The position numbers were made by a program, and so were the translations under genes. This document shows, piece after piece, positions 42,210-51,017 of a DNA stretch of 64,000 nt (positions are counted from its first letter, which is position 1; each line of letters begins with the position of its first letter). The stretch is taken from assembly GCA_041581135.1 (NCBI GenBank), contig JBFGCM010000005.1, forward strand, positions 1 to 64,000, in the 5' to 3' direction. Source of the stretch: JBFGCM01 sp041581135 (GTDB lineage Bacteria > Actinomycetota > Acidimicrobiia > Spongiisociales > UBA5794). Under the pieces are notes generated by a model. The model was not told the origin of the DNA, made no database searches, and saw only the letters and a list, made by a program, of their open reading frames with translations.

Positions 42210-44366
42210 ATGTTGAGGACTGTGTTGACGTTGGATGCGTCGGCCACCGTCGCCGACGCATCTGCGCTTGTCGCCGCCCATGGGGACGCCACCGACGTGG
42301 TGGTCCGTCGCCGGGTGGGCGCGGGGTACGAGTGGTTCCTGTTTGTGGTTGCCGAGCTGCGGGGCATGCTCGACGGGGCGTCGCCGGAGTCCCGGCTCGG
42401 TGAGGTGGTCGACCTGAGCGGTCGCCCCACGTTCCCTGAGTTGTCATTCGAGGAAGCCGCTGACGGTATGCAGGGGGTCGTGGTGGACGACGGTCGGGTC
42501 GCCGGAGTCCAATACGACTCGCTGGCGTCCCCGCCGGGCGAGCTGCTCGGAGCGCCGACTCCGGTGGGCGACGATGCCGCCGCCCACGATGGCAGTCCGA
42601 CGCGGAGTATCGATTTCGGGGATGTGGGTGCGGAGCCTGCGGATGATTCCAGTCCGATGCGGAGTATCGATTTCGGGGATGTGGCTTCGGAGCCTGCGGA
42701 TGATTCCAGTCCGATGCGGAGCATCGACTTCGGGGATGTGGGTGCGGAGCCTGCGGATGATTCCAGTCCGATGCGGAGTATCGATTTCGGGGAGGAACCA
42801 GCGGCATCGCAAGAATTCAGCGCCTTCCCCCATCTCGATGCTCCCGATGCCGTGGCTCCCAACGAGTCGTTTGCGCTCGACGTGTCCCTGAGCAAGGAGC
42901 AGCAGGCGGGCACCTCGGGTGGTGCCATCTCCGTGCCGACCGCGGCGCCTACGTTCGAGCTCACGGTGCAGGTGGTCGCTCCGGACTTCGCAGTGACCAG
43001 CCAAGTGCGCCAGACGATGACGGTCGATCGGACCGACCTCTCGACGGCCCGAGTGACCTTCGAGCTGGCGGCAGGTCCCGATCTCTTGCCGGGCGCCAGA
43101 GTCACCGTGGAGTTCTCCTATGAGGGCAACTTGTGCGGCCGGGCGTGGCGAGAAGTGCATGTCATCGAAGCCGGAGAGCCGGCGCCCCCGGTACGCGCCG
43201 AGTCCAGCGATGTCGCCACGCCGGAGCCCGAAACCGCCCCGGACCTCACCGTCACCATCAACCGCGGTTCCGACGACAAGTCCCTGACATGGTCGTTCAC
43301 CAGCCCTCACGATGTCGAGATCCCCGCACCGGTCACCGAGGAGTTGCCCATCGACAGCGCCAAGTCGTTCGCGCTCGACAAGCTGCTGATGGCCGCCAAG
43401 TCGCTTCAGACCTCACTCGGCGACGAGCAGATGGCCGGGATCGCCGACTCGGTCTCCGGGGCCATGCCAGTCGAGTTCTGGACGACACTCGACGCGGTGT
43501 GGCGGATCGCCACGTCGCAGGAACGCACCCCGACGGTGTTGCTCGTCAGCGCCGACCCCTACGTGCCGTGGGAGCTGGCCTCCACCGGTGACTCCTATCT
43601 CGATCCGGAGCTGCTCGACGACGAGTACCCGCCGATTCTCGGGGCTCAAGTGCGCCTGGGCAGGTGGACGCCACCGGGCAAGAAGCCGCCACGGGGCCCG
43701 CAACGGCCCAGCTTGCCGCCGTCGAACGAGAACGCCTTCACCGGCATGGCATTGGTGATCGGCGACTACCTCGACTCCAACAACGTGCGGCCGTTGCCCG
43801 AGGCCCGTGCCGAGGGTGACGCGCTGGCGGCCGCATACACCTCTGCGCAACTCACTGCGACGGAGGCCGACATCAATCGACTGCTCGGTGACGAGGTCGA
43901 CGTCGATGGCCGGCCGGCCGATGTCATCCACTTCGCGTGCCATGGCCAGATCGACCAACGGAACCCGCTCCGCAACGGCATCGTCATCAGTGACGCCACG
44001 CCGCGGCTGGATGAGCTGATGATTCGGGGCAGCAAGTTGGGTACCCGCAACACGCCATTCGTGTTCGTCAATGCCTGCCAGCTCGGCCAGGTGGAGGCGA
44101 AGAACCTCGCCGACTACGGCGGAATGGCGGGCGCCTTTCTCCACAAAGGCGCGTGCGCGTTCGTGGCACCGCTGTGGGAAGTCGCCGACAAAGTGGCCAG
44201 GGAGTTCGCCATCGACTTCTACCAGCAGACGGTCACCGAGGGCCTTCCCGTCGCCGAAGCGCTGCGTCGGCTCCGCAAGCGCTTCTCGGCATCCGGTCAG
44301 GCCGTATCGACGTACTTGGCCTACACCTACTACGGGCACCCCGAATTGCGCCTCGTCAGCCCTTAG
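42210..44366 (+). CDS. CHAT-domain (caspase-like) protease with tandem repeat region
   Basis: 718 aa. An unrecognised N-terminal domain (1-100) is followed by three full 19-residue repeats and a partial one (SPMRSIDFGDVGAEPADDS, about 129-195), a predicted all-beta domain (about 215-320) and a C-terminal CHAT peptidase domain (about 440-718). The catalytic dyad is His578 in HFACHG and Cys623 in VNACQLG. CHAT proteases act in separase-like and bacterial immunity or cell-death pathways, usually on a partner protein; no gasdermin, TPR or CRISPR partner is adjacent here. Divergent from nrtR. ATG 42210. Confidence 0.88.
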   Translation: MLRTVLTLDASATVADASALVAAHGDATDVVVRRRVGAGYEWFLFVVAELRGMLDGASPESRLGEVVDLSGRPTFPELSFEEAADGMQGVVVDDGRVAGVQYDSLASPPGELLGAPTPVGDDAAAHDGSPTRSIDFGDVGAEPADDSSPMRSIDFGDVASEPADDSSPMRSIDFGDVGAEPADDSSPMRSIDFGEEPAASQEFSAFPHLDAPDAVAPNESFALDVSLSKEQQAGTSGGAISVPTAAPTFELTVQVVAPDFAVTSQVRQTMTVDRTDLSTARVTFELAAGPDLLPGARVTVEFSYEGNLCGRAWREVHVIEAGEPAPPVRAESSDVATPEPETAPDLTVTINRGSDDKSLTWSFTSPHDVEIPAPVTEELPIDSAKSFALDKLLMAAKSLQTSLGDEQMAGIADSVSGAMPVEFWTTLDAVWRIATSQERTPTVLLVSADPYVPWELASTGDSYLDPELLDDEYPPILGAQVRLGRWTPPGKKPPRGPQRPSLPPSNENAFTGMALVIGDYLDSNNVRPLPEARAEGDALAAAYTSAQLTATEADINRLLGDEVDVDGRPADVIHFACHGQIDQRNPLRNGIVISDATPRLDELMIRGSKLGTRNTPFVFVNACQLGQVEAKNLADYGGMAGAFLHKGACAFVAPLWEVADKVAREFAIDFYQQTVTEGLPVAEALRRLRKRFSASGQAVSTYLAYTYYGHPELRLVSP
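42594..42796 (+). repeat. 57-bp tandem repeat inside the CHAT protease gene
   Basis: Three full units start at 42594, 42651 and 42708 and a partial fourth runs from 42765 to about 42796. Units differ at only a few bases, more similar than needed for protein conservation, so copy number is probably variable by slippage or recombination. In frame it encodes 19-residue acidic repeats. Confidence 0.9.
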
Positions 44367-45271
44367 CGGCCCAGCAGCGCCCGAATGAAGAACCAGATGT
44401 TCGCCGGTCGCTCGGCGAGCCGTCGGGTCAGGTACGGATACCAGGCGGCGCCGTATGGCACGTAGATGCGGAGCCGGTACCCGGCGGCGATCAGCTCCGC
44501 CTGCACGTCCTGGCGGACGCCGTAGAGCATCTGGAACTCCAAGGGCCGGTCCGCGGCGAGCCCACGCACCACATCCAGCCGCTCCGTGTCGTGGCTTGCC
44601 ACGGCGGGAAGCGCCGCCTCCTGAGCGAAGAGCTGTTCAGCGAGCGCGTCGAAGGCCCTGTTCACGGCCGCTCGACCCTGAAGGGCGATCGACTTGCGTT
44701 CGCGATAGGCCCCTTTGCACAACCGGATGTGCCCACCCAGGGGCGCGATGGTGGCGACGTCGGCGGGAGTGCGGTACAGGTATGCCTGCACCGCGACACC
44801 CAGGTTGCCGTGACGCTGCTGGGCGGTGGAGTAGATCTCGATGGTGTCGCCCGTGTGGAGGGATTCCTCCATGTCGATGGTCACGGTGGTGCCGACCTCC
44901 GCCGCCCGGGTTGCCAGCGCGTCCAACGACTCCTCCACGAGGGAGCGGTCGAGACCCAGCCCCAGCTGGGTCAGCTTGATGCTGACGTTGGCGTCGAGCC
45001 CGTCCTGCTCGATGGCGTCCAGACACGCCAGATAGTCGTCCAGCGCACTCTTGGCGGCGACGACATCGGTGACGTGCTCGCCGAGGTGGTCGAGCGAGAC
45101 GGCCGCCCCCGACGCATTCAGCTCGACGGCGACCTGTACCGCATCGTCGAGATGATCGCCCGCCACGAAGCGCTCTGCGATCGCCCTGCCGGCGCGGTTT
45201 TCGGTCACGAACCGTTCGATGAGCGGCAGGTGTGCGGTCTCGAGGACTGCCCGGCCCATACGCGTGGTCAT
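44363..45271 (-). CDS. Proline dehydrogenase
   Basis: 302 aa. Single-domain PRODH barrel: VSIKLTQLGL, VTIDMEESLHTGDT, GVAVQAYLYRTPADV, RLCKGAYRE and the C-terminal substrate-binding helix YVPYGAAWYPYLTRRLAERPANIWF. It oxidises proline to pyrroline-5-carboxylate with FAD and passes electrons to quinone. The stop overlaps the CHAT gene stop on the other strand by 3 nt. ATG 45271 chosen over an upstream ATG at 45298. Confidence 0.93.
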   Translation of the reverse strand: MTTRMGRAVLETAHLPLIERFVTENRAGRAIAERFVAGDHLDDAVQVAVELNASGAAVSLDHLGEHVTDVVAAKSALDDYLACLDAIEQDGLDANVSIKLTQLGLGLDRSLVEESLDALATRAAEVGTTVTIDMEESLHTGDTIEIYSTAQQRHGNLGVAVQAYLYRTPADVATIAPLGGHIRLCKGAYRERKSIALQGRAAVNRAFDALAEQLFAQEAALPAVASHDTERLDVVRGLAADRPLEFQMLYGVRQDVQAELIAAGYRLRIYVPYGAAWYPYLTRRLAERPANIWFFIRALLGR

Positions 45272-45317
45272 GGGCCCATTCTGGTCGTTGCGGCGCACCG
45301 GGCGCCGATTACTCGGC

Positions 45318-46991
45318 CTAGGTCAGCACCAGCTCCCGTGCCAGGTCCAGTCCCACCGGGCCGATCTCCAAGAGGTCGGTGTGGAAGCGCTTCAGATCGA
45401 ACGCATCGCCCTCGCGCCGCATGCGCTCGTCCCGCAGCTCGCTGATCACGCGCTCACCGATCTTGTAGGCGATGGCCTGTCCGGGCCAGCCGAAATACCG
45501 GGTCGCTTCCGATACGGCATACTCCGCGTCGAGCGTGGCGTAGTCGCGCAGCATCTCGGTCGCCGCCTCGAACGTCCATCGCGCGCCCGGGTGGAACGGC
45601 TGATCGTCAGGAATGGCGAAGTCGAGGTGCACCCCGATGTCGATCACGATGCGGCATGCCCGCAGCATCTGTACCGAGAGCAGGCCGAACACGTACTCGG
45701 GTTCGTCCAGGTAGCCCAGGTCTCGCATCAGCTGTTCTGCGTACAGCGCCCACCCTTCGCCCATGCCCGGGTACCACATCAAGATGCGCTGGAGGCGACT
45801 GTGGTGCTCTGCCATCGCCAGTTGCATCCCCACCTGGAGGTGGTGACCGGGGAAGCCCTCGTGGTACGCGGTCGACACCTCGTCGTACATCGAGAAGGGT
45901 CCGTCGCCGGCCAGCGACCACCACACGGCGCCCGGCCGGGCGAAATCCTCTGACGGACCCACGTAGTACGCGCCCAGCGGGCCGCCCGGCGGGGCCAGCT
46001 TCACCGACAACGCTCGGATCTCTTCGGGGACATCGAAGTGTCGACCGCTGAGATCGATGAGCGCCGCCGCCAACCGTTCCTCGACGAAGGCGACGAACTC
46101 CTCCCGGTTCGCCGTGCTCCGGCCGGGATCGGTCTTGAGGAGATGGAGGACCTCGGCGAGGGTGCCTCCCGGAAGCAGCTGCTCCCCGACCTCCACCATC
46201 TCCTCGTGGATGCGTTGCACCTCGGTCCAACCCCACGCATAGGTCTCCTCCGGGTCCAGGTCGCTGCCGAGGAACCGGCGGGCCGCCCGTAGATACCGGT
46301 CTCTACCCACGCCGTCCGTGTCGACCGCGGCAGACAGGTAGGTGGTCTCCAGGAAGTCGGCGAGCCGGCCGAACGTTCGGCGGGCGCTGAGCACACCGGC
46401 GGCGATCCGTTGCTTCAGTGCGTCGCCGCCGAGATCGGAACCGGCGAATTCGGTCTCGAGCAGCAGAAACGGGGAGTCGTCGCCGGCGACCGCCCGGCTC
46501 TGCTCGATGGCGGCGTGCACTTGGCGCCGTGCCACCACGAGCCCCTTCGAGATGCCGAGTTCCAGTGACGCCCGATACCCGGCGAGCAGGTCCGGCAGCC
46601 CTTCGAGCCGGGCGGCGATGGCCTCCCAGTCCTCCCTCGAGTCTTTCCCCATGAGGTCGAAGACCTGCCGGTAGTCCTGGATGGGACAGGCGATCGAGTT
46701 GAGCTCACGCAGGTGGTCCTCTTCGACGTAGTGGGCCAGCTCGTCGGCGATCAGCGCCTCCGCTGCCCGTACGGCCAAGCGATCCCATGGGCCCTCCGGT
46801 GGAGGAAGGGCAGCCACGTCAGTCTGGCTGGCTTCGAGGAACGCACGTACCTCGGCACAGCCTTCCGGGCTGCGGTCCTCCCACCGATCATCGTGCCCGG
46901 CGATACCGAGGTAGGTGGCCAGCGACGGGAGGAGACGGGCGTACTCGTCGACGATGCGGCTGCTCAGCGCGTAGATGGGGTGATCGGGCAT
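45318..46991 (-). CDS. DUF885 family metallopeptidase-like protein
   Basis: 557 aa, helical, with the DUF885 zinc motif HEGFPGHHLQ (about residue 375), GEGWALYAEQLM and a C-terminal YKIGERVISELRDE, as in M32-like carboxypeptidase relatives. No signal peptide. Substrate unknown. ATG 46991 is preceded by AAGGA. It is 38 bp downstream of the alpha/beta hydrolase gene on the same strand and likely co-transcribed with it. Confidence 0.88.
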   Translation of the reverse strand: MPDHPIYALSSRIVDEYARLLPSLATYLGIAGHDDRWEDRSPEGCAEVRAFLEASQTDVAALPPPEGPWDRLAVRAAEALIADELAHYVEEDHLRELNSIACPIQDYRQVFDLMGKDSREDWEAIAARLEGLPDLLAGYRASLELGISKGLVVARRQVHAAIEQSRAVAGDDSPFLLLETEFAGSDLGGDALKQRIAAGVLSARRTFGRLADFLETTYLSAAVDTDGVGRDRYLRAARRFLGSDLDPEETYAWGWTEVQRIHEEMVEVGEQLLPGGTLAEVLHLLKTDPGRSTANREEFVAFVEERLAAALIDLSGRHFDVPEEIRALSVKLAPPGGPLGAYYVGPSEDFARPGAVWWSLAGDGPFSMYDEVSTAYHEGFPGHHLQVGMQLAMAEHHSRLQRILMWYPGMGEGWALYAEQLMRDLGYLDEPEYVFGLLSVQMLRACRIVIDIGVHLDFAIPDDQPFHPGARWTFEAATEMLRDYATLDAEYAVSEATRYFGWPGQAIAYKIGERVISELRDERMRREGDAFDLKRFHTDLLEIGPVGLDLARELVLT

Positions 46992-47029
46992 CCGTTCCTT
47001 GGTGGGTGCGCCGAGGAGCGTACCGACCG

Positions 47030-47914
47030 TCAATCGGGATGGCGGATCGAGTGCTCCCATTCGGCCAGGAAGGTTCGCACTGCGGCGACGAAGGCCAGCG
47101 GCTGATCCAGGATCAGGTGATGGTGGGCTTCCGGTATCGACACCACCGGTGCCTTGCCGCCCATCACTTCGTACATGTAGTCGGCGGTGTCGGGGGGAAC
47201 GACCACCGACCACTCACCGCGAAGGAGTGCCACTCGGATGTCGATGGCGGCGAGCTTCTCGTTGACCGGCCTGCGCTCGCCTGCGAACACCTTTGGGTCG
47301 AACTTCCACGTCCAGCCGGCGTCCGTCTCGTGGAGGGAATGGCGGGCGATGTGCTCGATGAGGTAGTCGTTGGCGCATGGCTGACCGGGCACCAGGCGGA
47401 ATCGTTGCATCGCGGTGGCCAGGTCGGGATAGGTGCCGGGGCGACGGAAATCATCACCGCGGGACGCAGACTCGGATTCGGGATCGGGGCGACGCACCGG
47501 CGCATCCACGATGATCGCCCCGGCGAGCCGCTGGCCATAGGTGGCCGCAGCCTCGATGGTCACCAACCCCCCCAGGCTGTGGCCGATCAGGCTGGGTGGG
47601 CCGGCCAGGTCGGCGTCCTCTGCGACGGCCATGATCTCGGCCGCCCACGTCGACAGCGTGTACGCCTCGCGCCTGCCTGAGTCGCCGTGCCCGGAGAGGT
47701 GCAGTGCCAGCACCCGGTGCCGCTCCATGAACAACGGAGCCAGGAAGCTCCACCACTGCGCATGGGCGGCACCACCATGCACCAGCACGAGGCCCGGTTT
47801 GTGCGCGGTCTCTCGCGTACCCCAGTCCAGGTAGCGGATGGGCGTACCGGTGACGTTGACGGTGCGTTCGTCGTATGGCGTGGCGACGGCCTTGAGGAAC
47901 CAGTCGGGTGTCAT
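47030..47914 (-). CDS. Alpha/beta hydrolase
   Basis: 294 aa. Classic alpha/beta hydrolase order: VLVHGGAAHAQWW (oxyanion hole), GHGDSGR, nucleophile elbow GHSLGG (Ser), Asp/Glu region LLRGEWSVVVPP, and HHHLILDQP with the catalytic His. Substrate cannot be told. ATG 47914 has AAGGAG at 6 nt. It shares a 55-bp divergent region with ettA. Confidence 0.92.
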   Translation of the reverse strand: MTPDWFLKAVATPYDERTVNVTGTPIRYLDWGTRETAHKPGLVLVHGGAAHAQWWSFLAPLFMERHRVLALHLSGHGDSGRREAYTLSTWAAEIMAVAEDADLAGPPSLIGHSLGGLVTIEAAATYGQRLAGAIIVDAPVRRPDPESESASRGDDFRRPGTYPDLATAMQRFRLVPGQPCANDYLIEHIARHSLHETDAGWTWKFDPKVFAGERRPVNEKLAAIDIRVALLRGEWSVVVPPDTADYMYEVMGGKAPVVSIPEAHHHLILDQPLAFVAAVRTFLAEWEHSIRHPD

Positions 47915-47969
47915 GGGCTCCTTTCTAGTCGCCTCGGGCGCTGCGGAAGGTGGCTACCGTGCCGTGGCC

Positions 47970-49652
47970 ATGAGCAGAGAGTTCATCTACACGATGCGGC
48001 GTATGAACCGCTTCTACCCGCCCGACCGTGAAGTGCTGAAGGACGTCACCCTGGCCTTCTATCCCGGCGCCAAGATCGGGGTGCTCGGCCACAACGGCGC
48101 CGGCAAGTCGTCACTGCTGCGCATCATGGCCGGTCTCGACGACGGTTTCTCCGGCGAGGCGCGCCTCACGCCCGGATTCACGGTGGGCTTCTTGCCGCAG
48201 GAGCCGCAGCTCGATGCGGCGAAGGACGTCATGGGCAACGTGATGGATGGCGTGGCCCCGGTGCGCGACCTCGTGGCCCGTTACAACGAGGTGCTTGCCA
48301 TGTGGGCCGATCCCGACGCCGACTACGACAAGATCGGTGCGGAGCAGGCGGACCTCGAAGCCAAGATCGAGGCCGCCGACGCGTGGGACCTCGAGCGGCA
48401 GGTGGAGATCGCCATGGATGCCCTTCGGGTGCCCCCGGGCGACGTCGATGTGGGCACGTTGTCCGGGGGTGAGCGGCGGCGGGTGGCGCTGTGCCGCCTG
48501 CTCCTCAGCCATCCCGATCTGCTGCTGCTCGACGAGCCCACCAACCATCTCGATGCAGAGTCGGTTGCATGGCTGGAGCGATTCCTGCGGGACTACAACG
48601 GCACCGTGGTGGCCATCACCCACGATCGCTACTTCCTGGACAACGTCGCCGGCTGGATCCTGGAGATCGACCACGGCCGGTGCTTCCCGTTCGAGGGCAA
48701 CTACTCGGCGTGGCTCGAGCGGAAGCAGGCGCGCCTGGCCCAGGAGGAGAAGGAGGCGTCGGCACTGCAACGCACCCTCCGCCAGGAGCTGGAGTGGGTG
48801 CGGCTGTCGCCACGGGCTCGTCAGGCCAAGGGCAAGGCCCGCCTCAACGCCTACGACGAGCTGGTCGCCAAGGCCGAAGCCGCCGAGCAACGCCAGGGAG
48901 CGGTAGAGATGACCATCCCGATGACCCGCCGGCTCGGCGGGCGCGTCATCGAGGCTCACAACCTGTCGAAAGGGTTCGCTGATCGTTTGCTCATCGAAGA
49001 TCTCTCGTTCGTCCTCCCGCCCGCCGGCATCGTTGGGGTCATCGGCGCCAACGGGGCGGGCAAGACGACGCTGTTCCGCATGATCACCGGCCAGGAAGGG
49101 CCGGACGGCGGAGAGCTGGTCGTCGGCGACACGGTGGACTTGGCCTACCTCGACCAGAGCCGAGACGCCCTCGATCCCGACAAGACCGTGTATGAAGAGA
49201 TCACCCAGGGAGCCGACCCACTCGCCATCGGCCGGCGCGAGGTCAACGGCAGGGCCTACGTGGCGTCCTTCAACTTCAAAGGCGCCGACCAGCAACAGAA
49301 GGTCGGCGAGCTGTCCGGCGGGGAGCGGAACCGCGTCCACCTCGCCAAGATGCTGACCAGAGGCGGCAATGTCGTCCTGCTCGACGAGCCCAGCAACGAT
49401 CTGGACGTCGACACGCTGCGGTCTCTCGAAGAGGCACTGCTGGCGTTCCCCGGGTGCGCCGTCGTCATCAGCCACGATCGCTGGTTCTTGGATCGAGTGG
49501 CGACCCATGTGCTGGCGTTCGAGGGCAACAGCTTCGTACGGTGGTTTCCGGGCAACTTCAGCGAATACGACGAGATGCGGCATGCCGAGTTGGGGGCCGA
49601 AGCCGATCAGCCGCACCGGATCAAGTACAAGCCGCTGGTGCGGAACACGTGA
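47970..49652 (+). CDS. ettA: Energy-dependent translational throttle protein EttA (ABC-F)
   Basis: 560 aa, no membrane segments. Two ABC domains: Walker A GHNGAGKSS and GANGAGKTT, signatures LSGGERRRVALCR and LSGGERNRVHLAK, and Walker B LLLLDEPTNHLD and VVLLDEPSNDLD. The linker between them carries the arm region RLSPRARQAKGKARLNAY. EttA binds the ribosomal E site and gates the first elongation step according to ATP/ADP ratio. The stop overlaps the pdxH GTG. Confidence 0.95.
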   Translation: MSREFIYTMRRMNRFYPPDREVLKDVTLAFYPGAKIGVLGHNGAGKSSLLRIMAGLDDGFSGEARLTPGFTVGFLPQEPQLDAAKDVMGNVMDGVAPVRDLVARYNEVLAMWADPDADYDKIGAEQADLEAKIEAADAWDLERQVEIAMDALRVPPGDVDVGTLSGGERRRVALCRLLLSHPDLLLLDEPTNHLDAESVAWLERFLRDYNGTVVAITHDRYFLDNVAGWILEIDHGRCFPFEGNYSAWLERKQARLAQEEKEASALQRTLRQELEWVRLSPRARQAKGKARLNAYDELVAKAEAAEQRQGAVEMTIPMTRRLGGRVIEAHNLSKGFADRLLIEDLSFVLPPAGIVGVIGANGAGKTTLFRMITGQEGPDGGELVVGDTVDLAYLDQSRDALDPDKTVYEEITQGADPLAIGRREVNGRAYVASFNFKGADQQQKVGELSGGERNRVHLAKMLTRGGNVVLLDEPSNDLDVDTLRSLEEALLAFPGCAVVISHDRWFLDRVATHVLAFEGNSFVRWFPGNFSEYDEMRHAELGAEADQPHRIKYKPLVRNT

Positions 49653-50284
49653 ACGACGAACTGGCGCGGCTACGGGACGAGTACGAGGCCGAAGGAATCA
49701 CCGTGGCCGCCCTCCACGCGGATCCATTCGTGGAGTTCGCCACCTGGATGGAGGGCGCCATCGCCGCCGGGGTTCATCAACCCAACACGATGATGCTCGC
49801 CACCGTCGGCGTCGCCGGTCGGCCCTCGCTCCGCGCCGTGTTGCTCAAGGGTCTCGACCACGGTTTCGTCTTCTTCACCAACTACCTGAGTCGGAAAGGT
49901 CGCGAATTAGGCGCTACCGGCGTCGCCGCCGCCACGATCGTGTGGGCGCCGTTGCATCGTCAGGTTCGCATCGAAGGCACCGTCACCACGCTCCCAGCCG
50001 AGGAGTCGGATGTCTACTTCGCCTCCCGGCCTCGTGGGGCTCAACTGGCCGCTCGGATCTCGGCGCAGAGCTCGGTGATCCCAGGGCGAGCGGTGCTCGA
50101 AGATGCGATCGCCGCCGCCGAGGAGGCGTTTCCAGGCGAGGTTCCCCGGCCCGCTCACTGGGGCGGATATCGCATCGTGCCCGATGTCATCGAGTTCTGG
50201 CAGGGGAGGCGAGACCGGCTGCACGACCGGGTGCGCTACCGGCGCGCCGACGCAGCGTGGAAGAAGGAGCGACTCGCTCCTTGA
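49649..50284 (+). CDS. pdxH: Pyridoxamine/pyridoxine 5'-phosphate oxidase
   Basis: 211 aa. FMN-binding split barrel with MMLATVGVAGRPSLRAVLLKGLD, FFTNYLSRKGREL, VRIEGTV, FASRPRGAQLAARIS and the C-terminal signature WGGYRIVPDVIEFWQGRRDRLHDRVRYRR. Final step of the salvage and de novo routes to pyridoxal phosphate. GTG 49649 overlaps the ettA stop. The accessory patch begins at the very next base after its stop. Confidence 0.95.
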   Translation: MNDELARLRDEYEAEGITVAALHADPFVEFATWMEGAIAAGVHQPNTMMLATVGVAGRPSLRAVLLKGLDHGFVFFTNYLSRKGRELGATGVAAATIVWAPLHRQVRIEGTVTTLPAEESDVYFASRPRGAQLAARISAQSSVIPGRAVLEDAIAAAEEAFPGEVPRPAHWGGYRIVPDVIEFWQGRRDRLHDRVRYRRADAAWKKERLAP

Positions 50285-50305
50285 GACCCTGGTGCGGGGT
50301 CGACC
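50285..50305. repeat. 21-bp direct repeat, left copy
   Basis: Matches the sequence at 52141-52161 at 20 of 21 positions (core GGTGCGGGGTCGACC). This copy is a half-hairpin, beginning directly after the pdxH stop; the right copy is part of a complete hairpin. It marks the left edge of the accessory patch. Confidence 0.8.
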
Positions 50306-50427
50306 TCGAAACCTACGCGGCGATCATCCACGGTGGCCTCGGGACGCACGAATCGGTCCCGTGCATACGTGATTCTGCACGTCGAGTGACGGACAGAAGG
50401 GGGGTGTGACTCCACCCGGCAGCTCGT

Positions 50428-50496
50428 GGTGGTCAGCGCCGGCGTCGATCCGGCGACCTCTGGTTATTCAGACCGGCGCAGGCTGACTCTCTGACC
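50428..50496 (-). tRNA. tRNA-like remnant (3' half intact, encoded CCA)
   Basis: Read on the minus strand, the ends GGTCAG and CTGACC pair as an acceptor stem, followed by A and an encoded CCA. The T arm is good: GCCGG-ATCGACG-CCGGC. An anticodon arm with loop CTGAATA (GAA) and 4 of 5 pairs precedes it. The D arm is too short (about 13 nt instead of about 19) and the T-loop starts with A instead of T, so this is probably a degenerate tRNA or an attachment-site copy, not a functional tRNA. Confidence 0.35.
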
Positions 50497-50932
50497 TGGG
50501 GATTTGTCCCGAATAGCAGCCTGACCTGGAGTTTTGCCGTTTCGGTCGTTCCCGGCGTTGACCCTGTTTTCCCGGTGGTCTGTGTGGATTTCGTGGGGAC
50601 GTGGTGATTACCCGTCGACGTCTTGAGACGAAGGACCATGACGTAGCACGAGCCAGGCTTGCGCGAGCCTGCGCACCAGCCCCAGCCTGAGCCATATTCA
50701 CATCCTCAACGCCGCGGGTCATCGTCGCTCGGAATAGTCCTGTTGCCACTAGTTGGTCGAACAGCCTGCGCTCAGACCGCTCCGAGGCGTCGATCGTGAC
50801 CGCCGAGACCGGTAAGCAGTTCTCAGTTTTCGGGAATACCCCGCCCCTGCTCAGCGTGCGTAGATGCCGTAATCGATCCGCACAGTGCTGGAGCGATGGG
50901 TACTCCGGCCGTCCCGAGTCGACCTCACGAGG
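50468..50932 (-). pseudogene. Startless reading-frame remnant
   Basis: The minus-strand frame is open for 154 codons from the stop at 50933-50935. Its first 70 codons look protein-like (for example ADRLRHLRTLSRGGVFPKTE and SERRLFDQLVATGLFRAT), but no ATG or GTG precedes them; the first GTG is at about 50749. The tail runs into the tRNA-like element and is not credible as protein. Probably a truncated gene fragment of unknown family. Confidence 0.35.
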
Positions 50933-51017
50933 CTAGGGCACTCTGCCTCTACTGCGGCTCGAATCGCCGGGGTTTCACTTGATGGGAGGCCGATCGAGTC
51001 GAGATGAGGAGGACGAC

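Larger units (their letters stand above)
50306..51017. other. Accessory intergenic patch with gene and tRNA remnants
   Basis: About 710 bp with no intact gene. It holds the tRNA-like element at 50428-50496 and a startless minus-strand frame at 50468-50932. Base composition is visibly less GC-rich than the flanking genes, consistent with acquired or decaying sequence. Confidence 0.5.

Noticed and set aside
42594..42796. CRISPR-like or mobile repeat
   Set aside because: The repeats are contiguous, in frame, and encode part of the CHAT protein.
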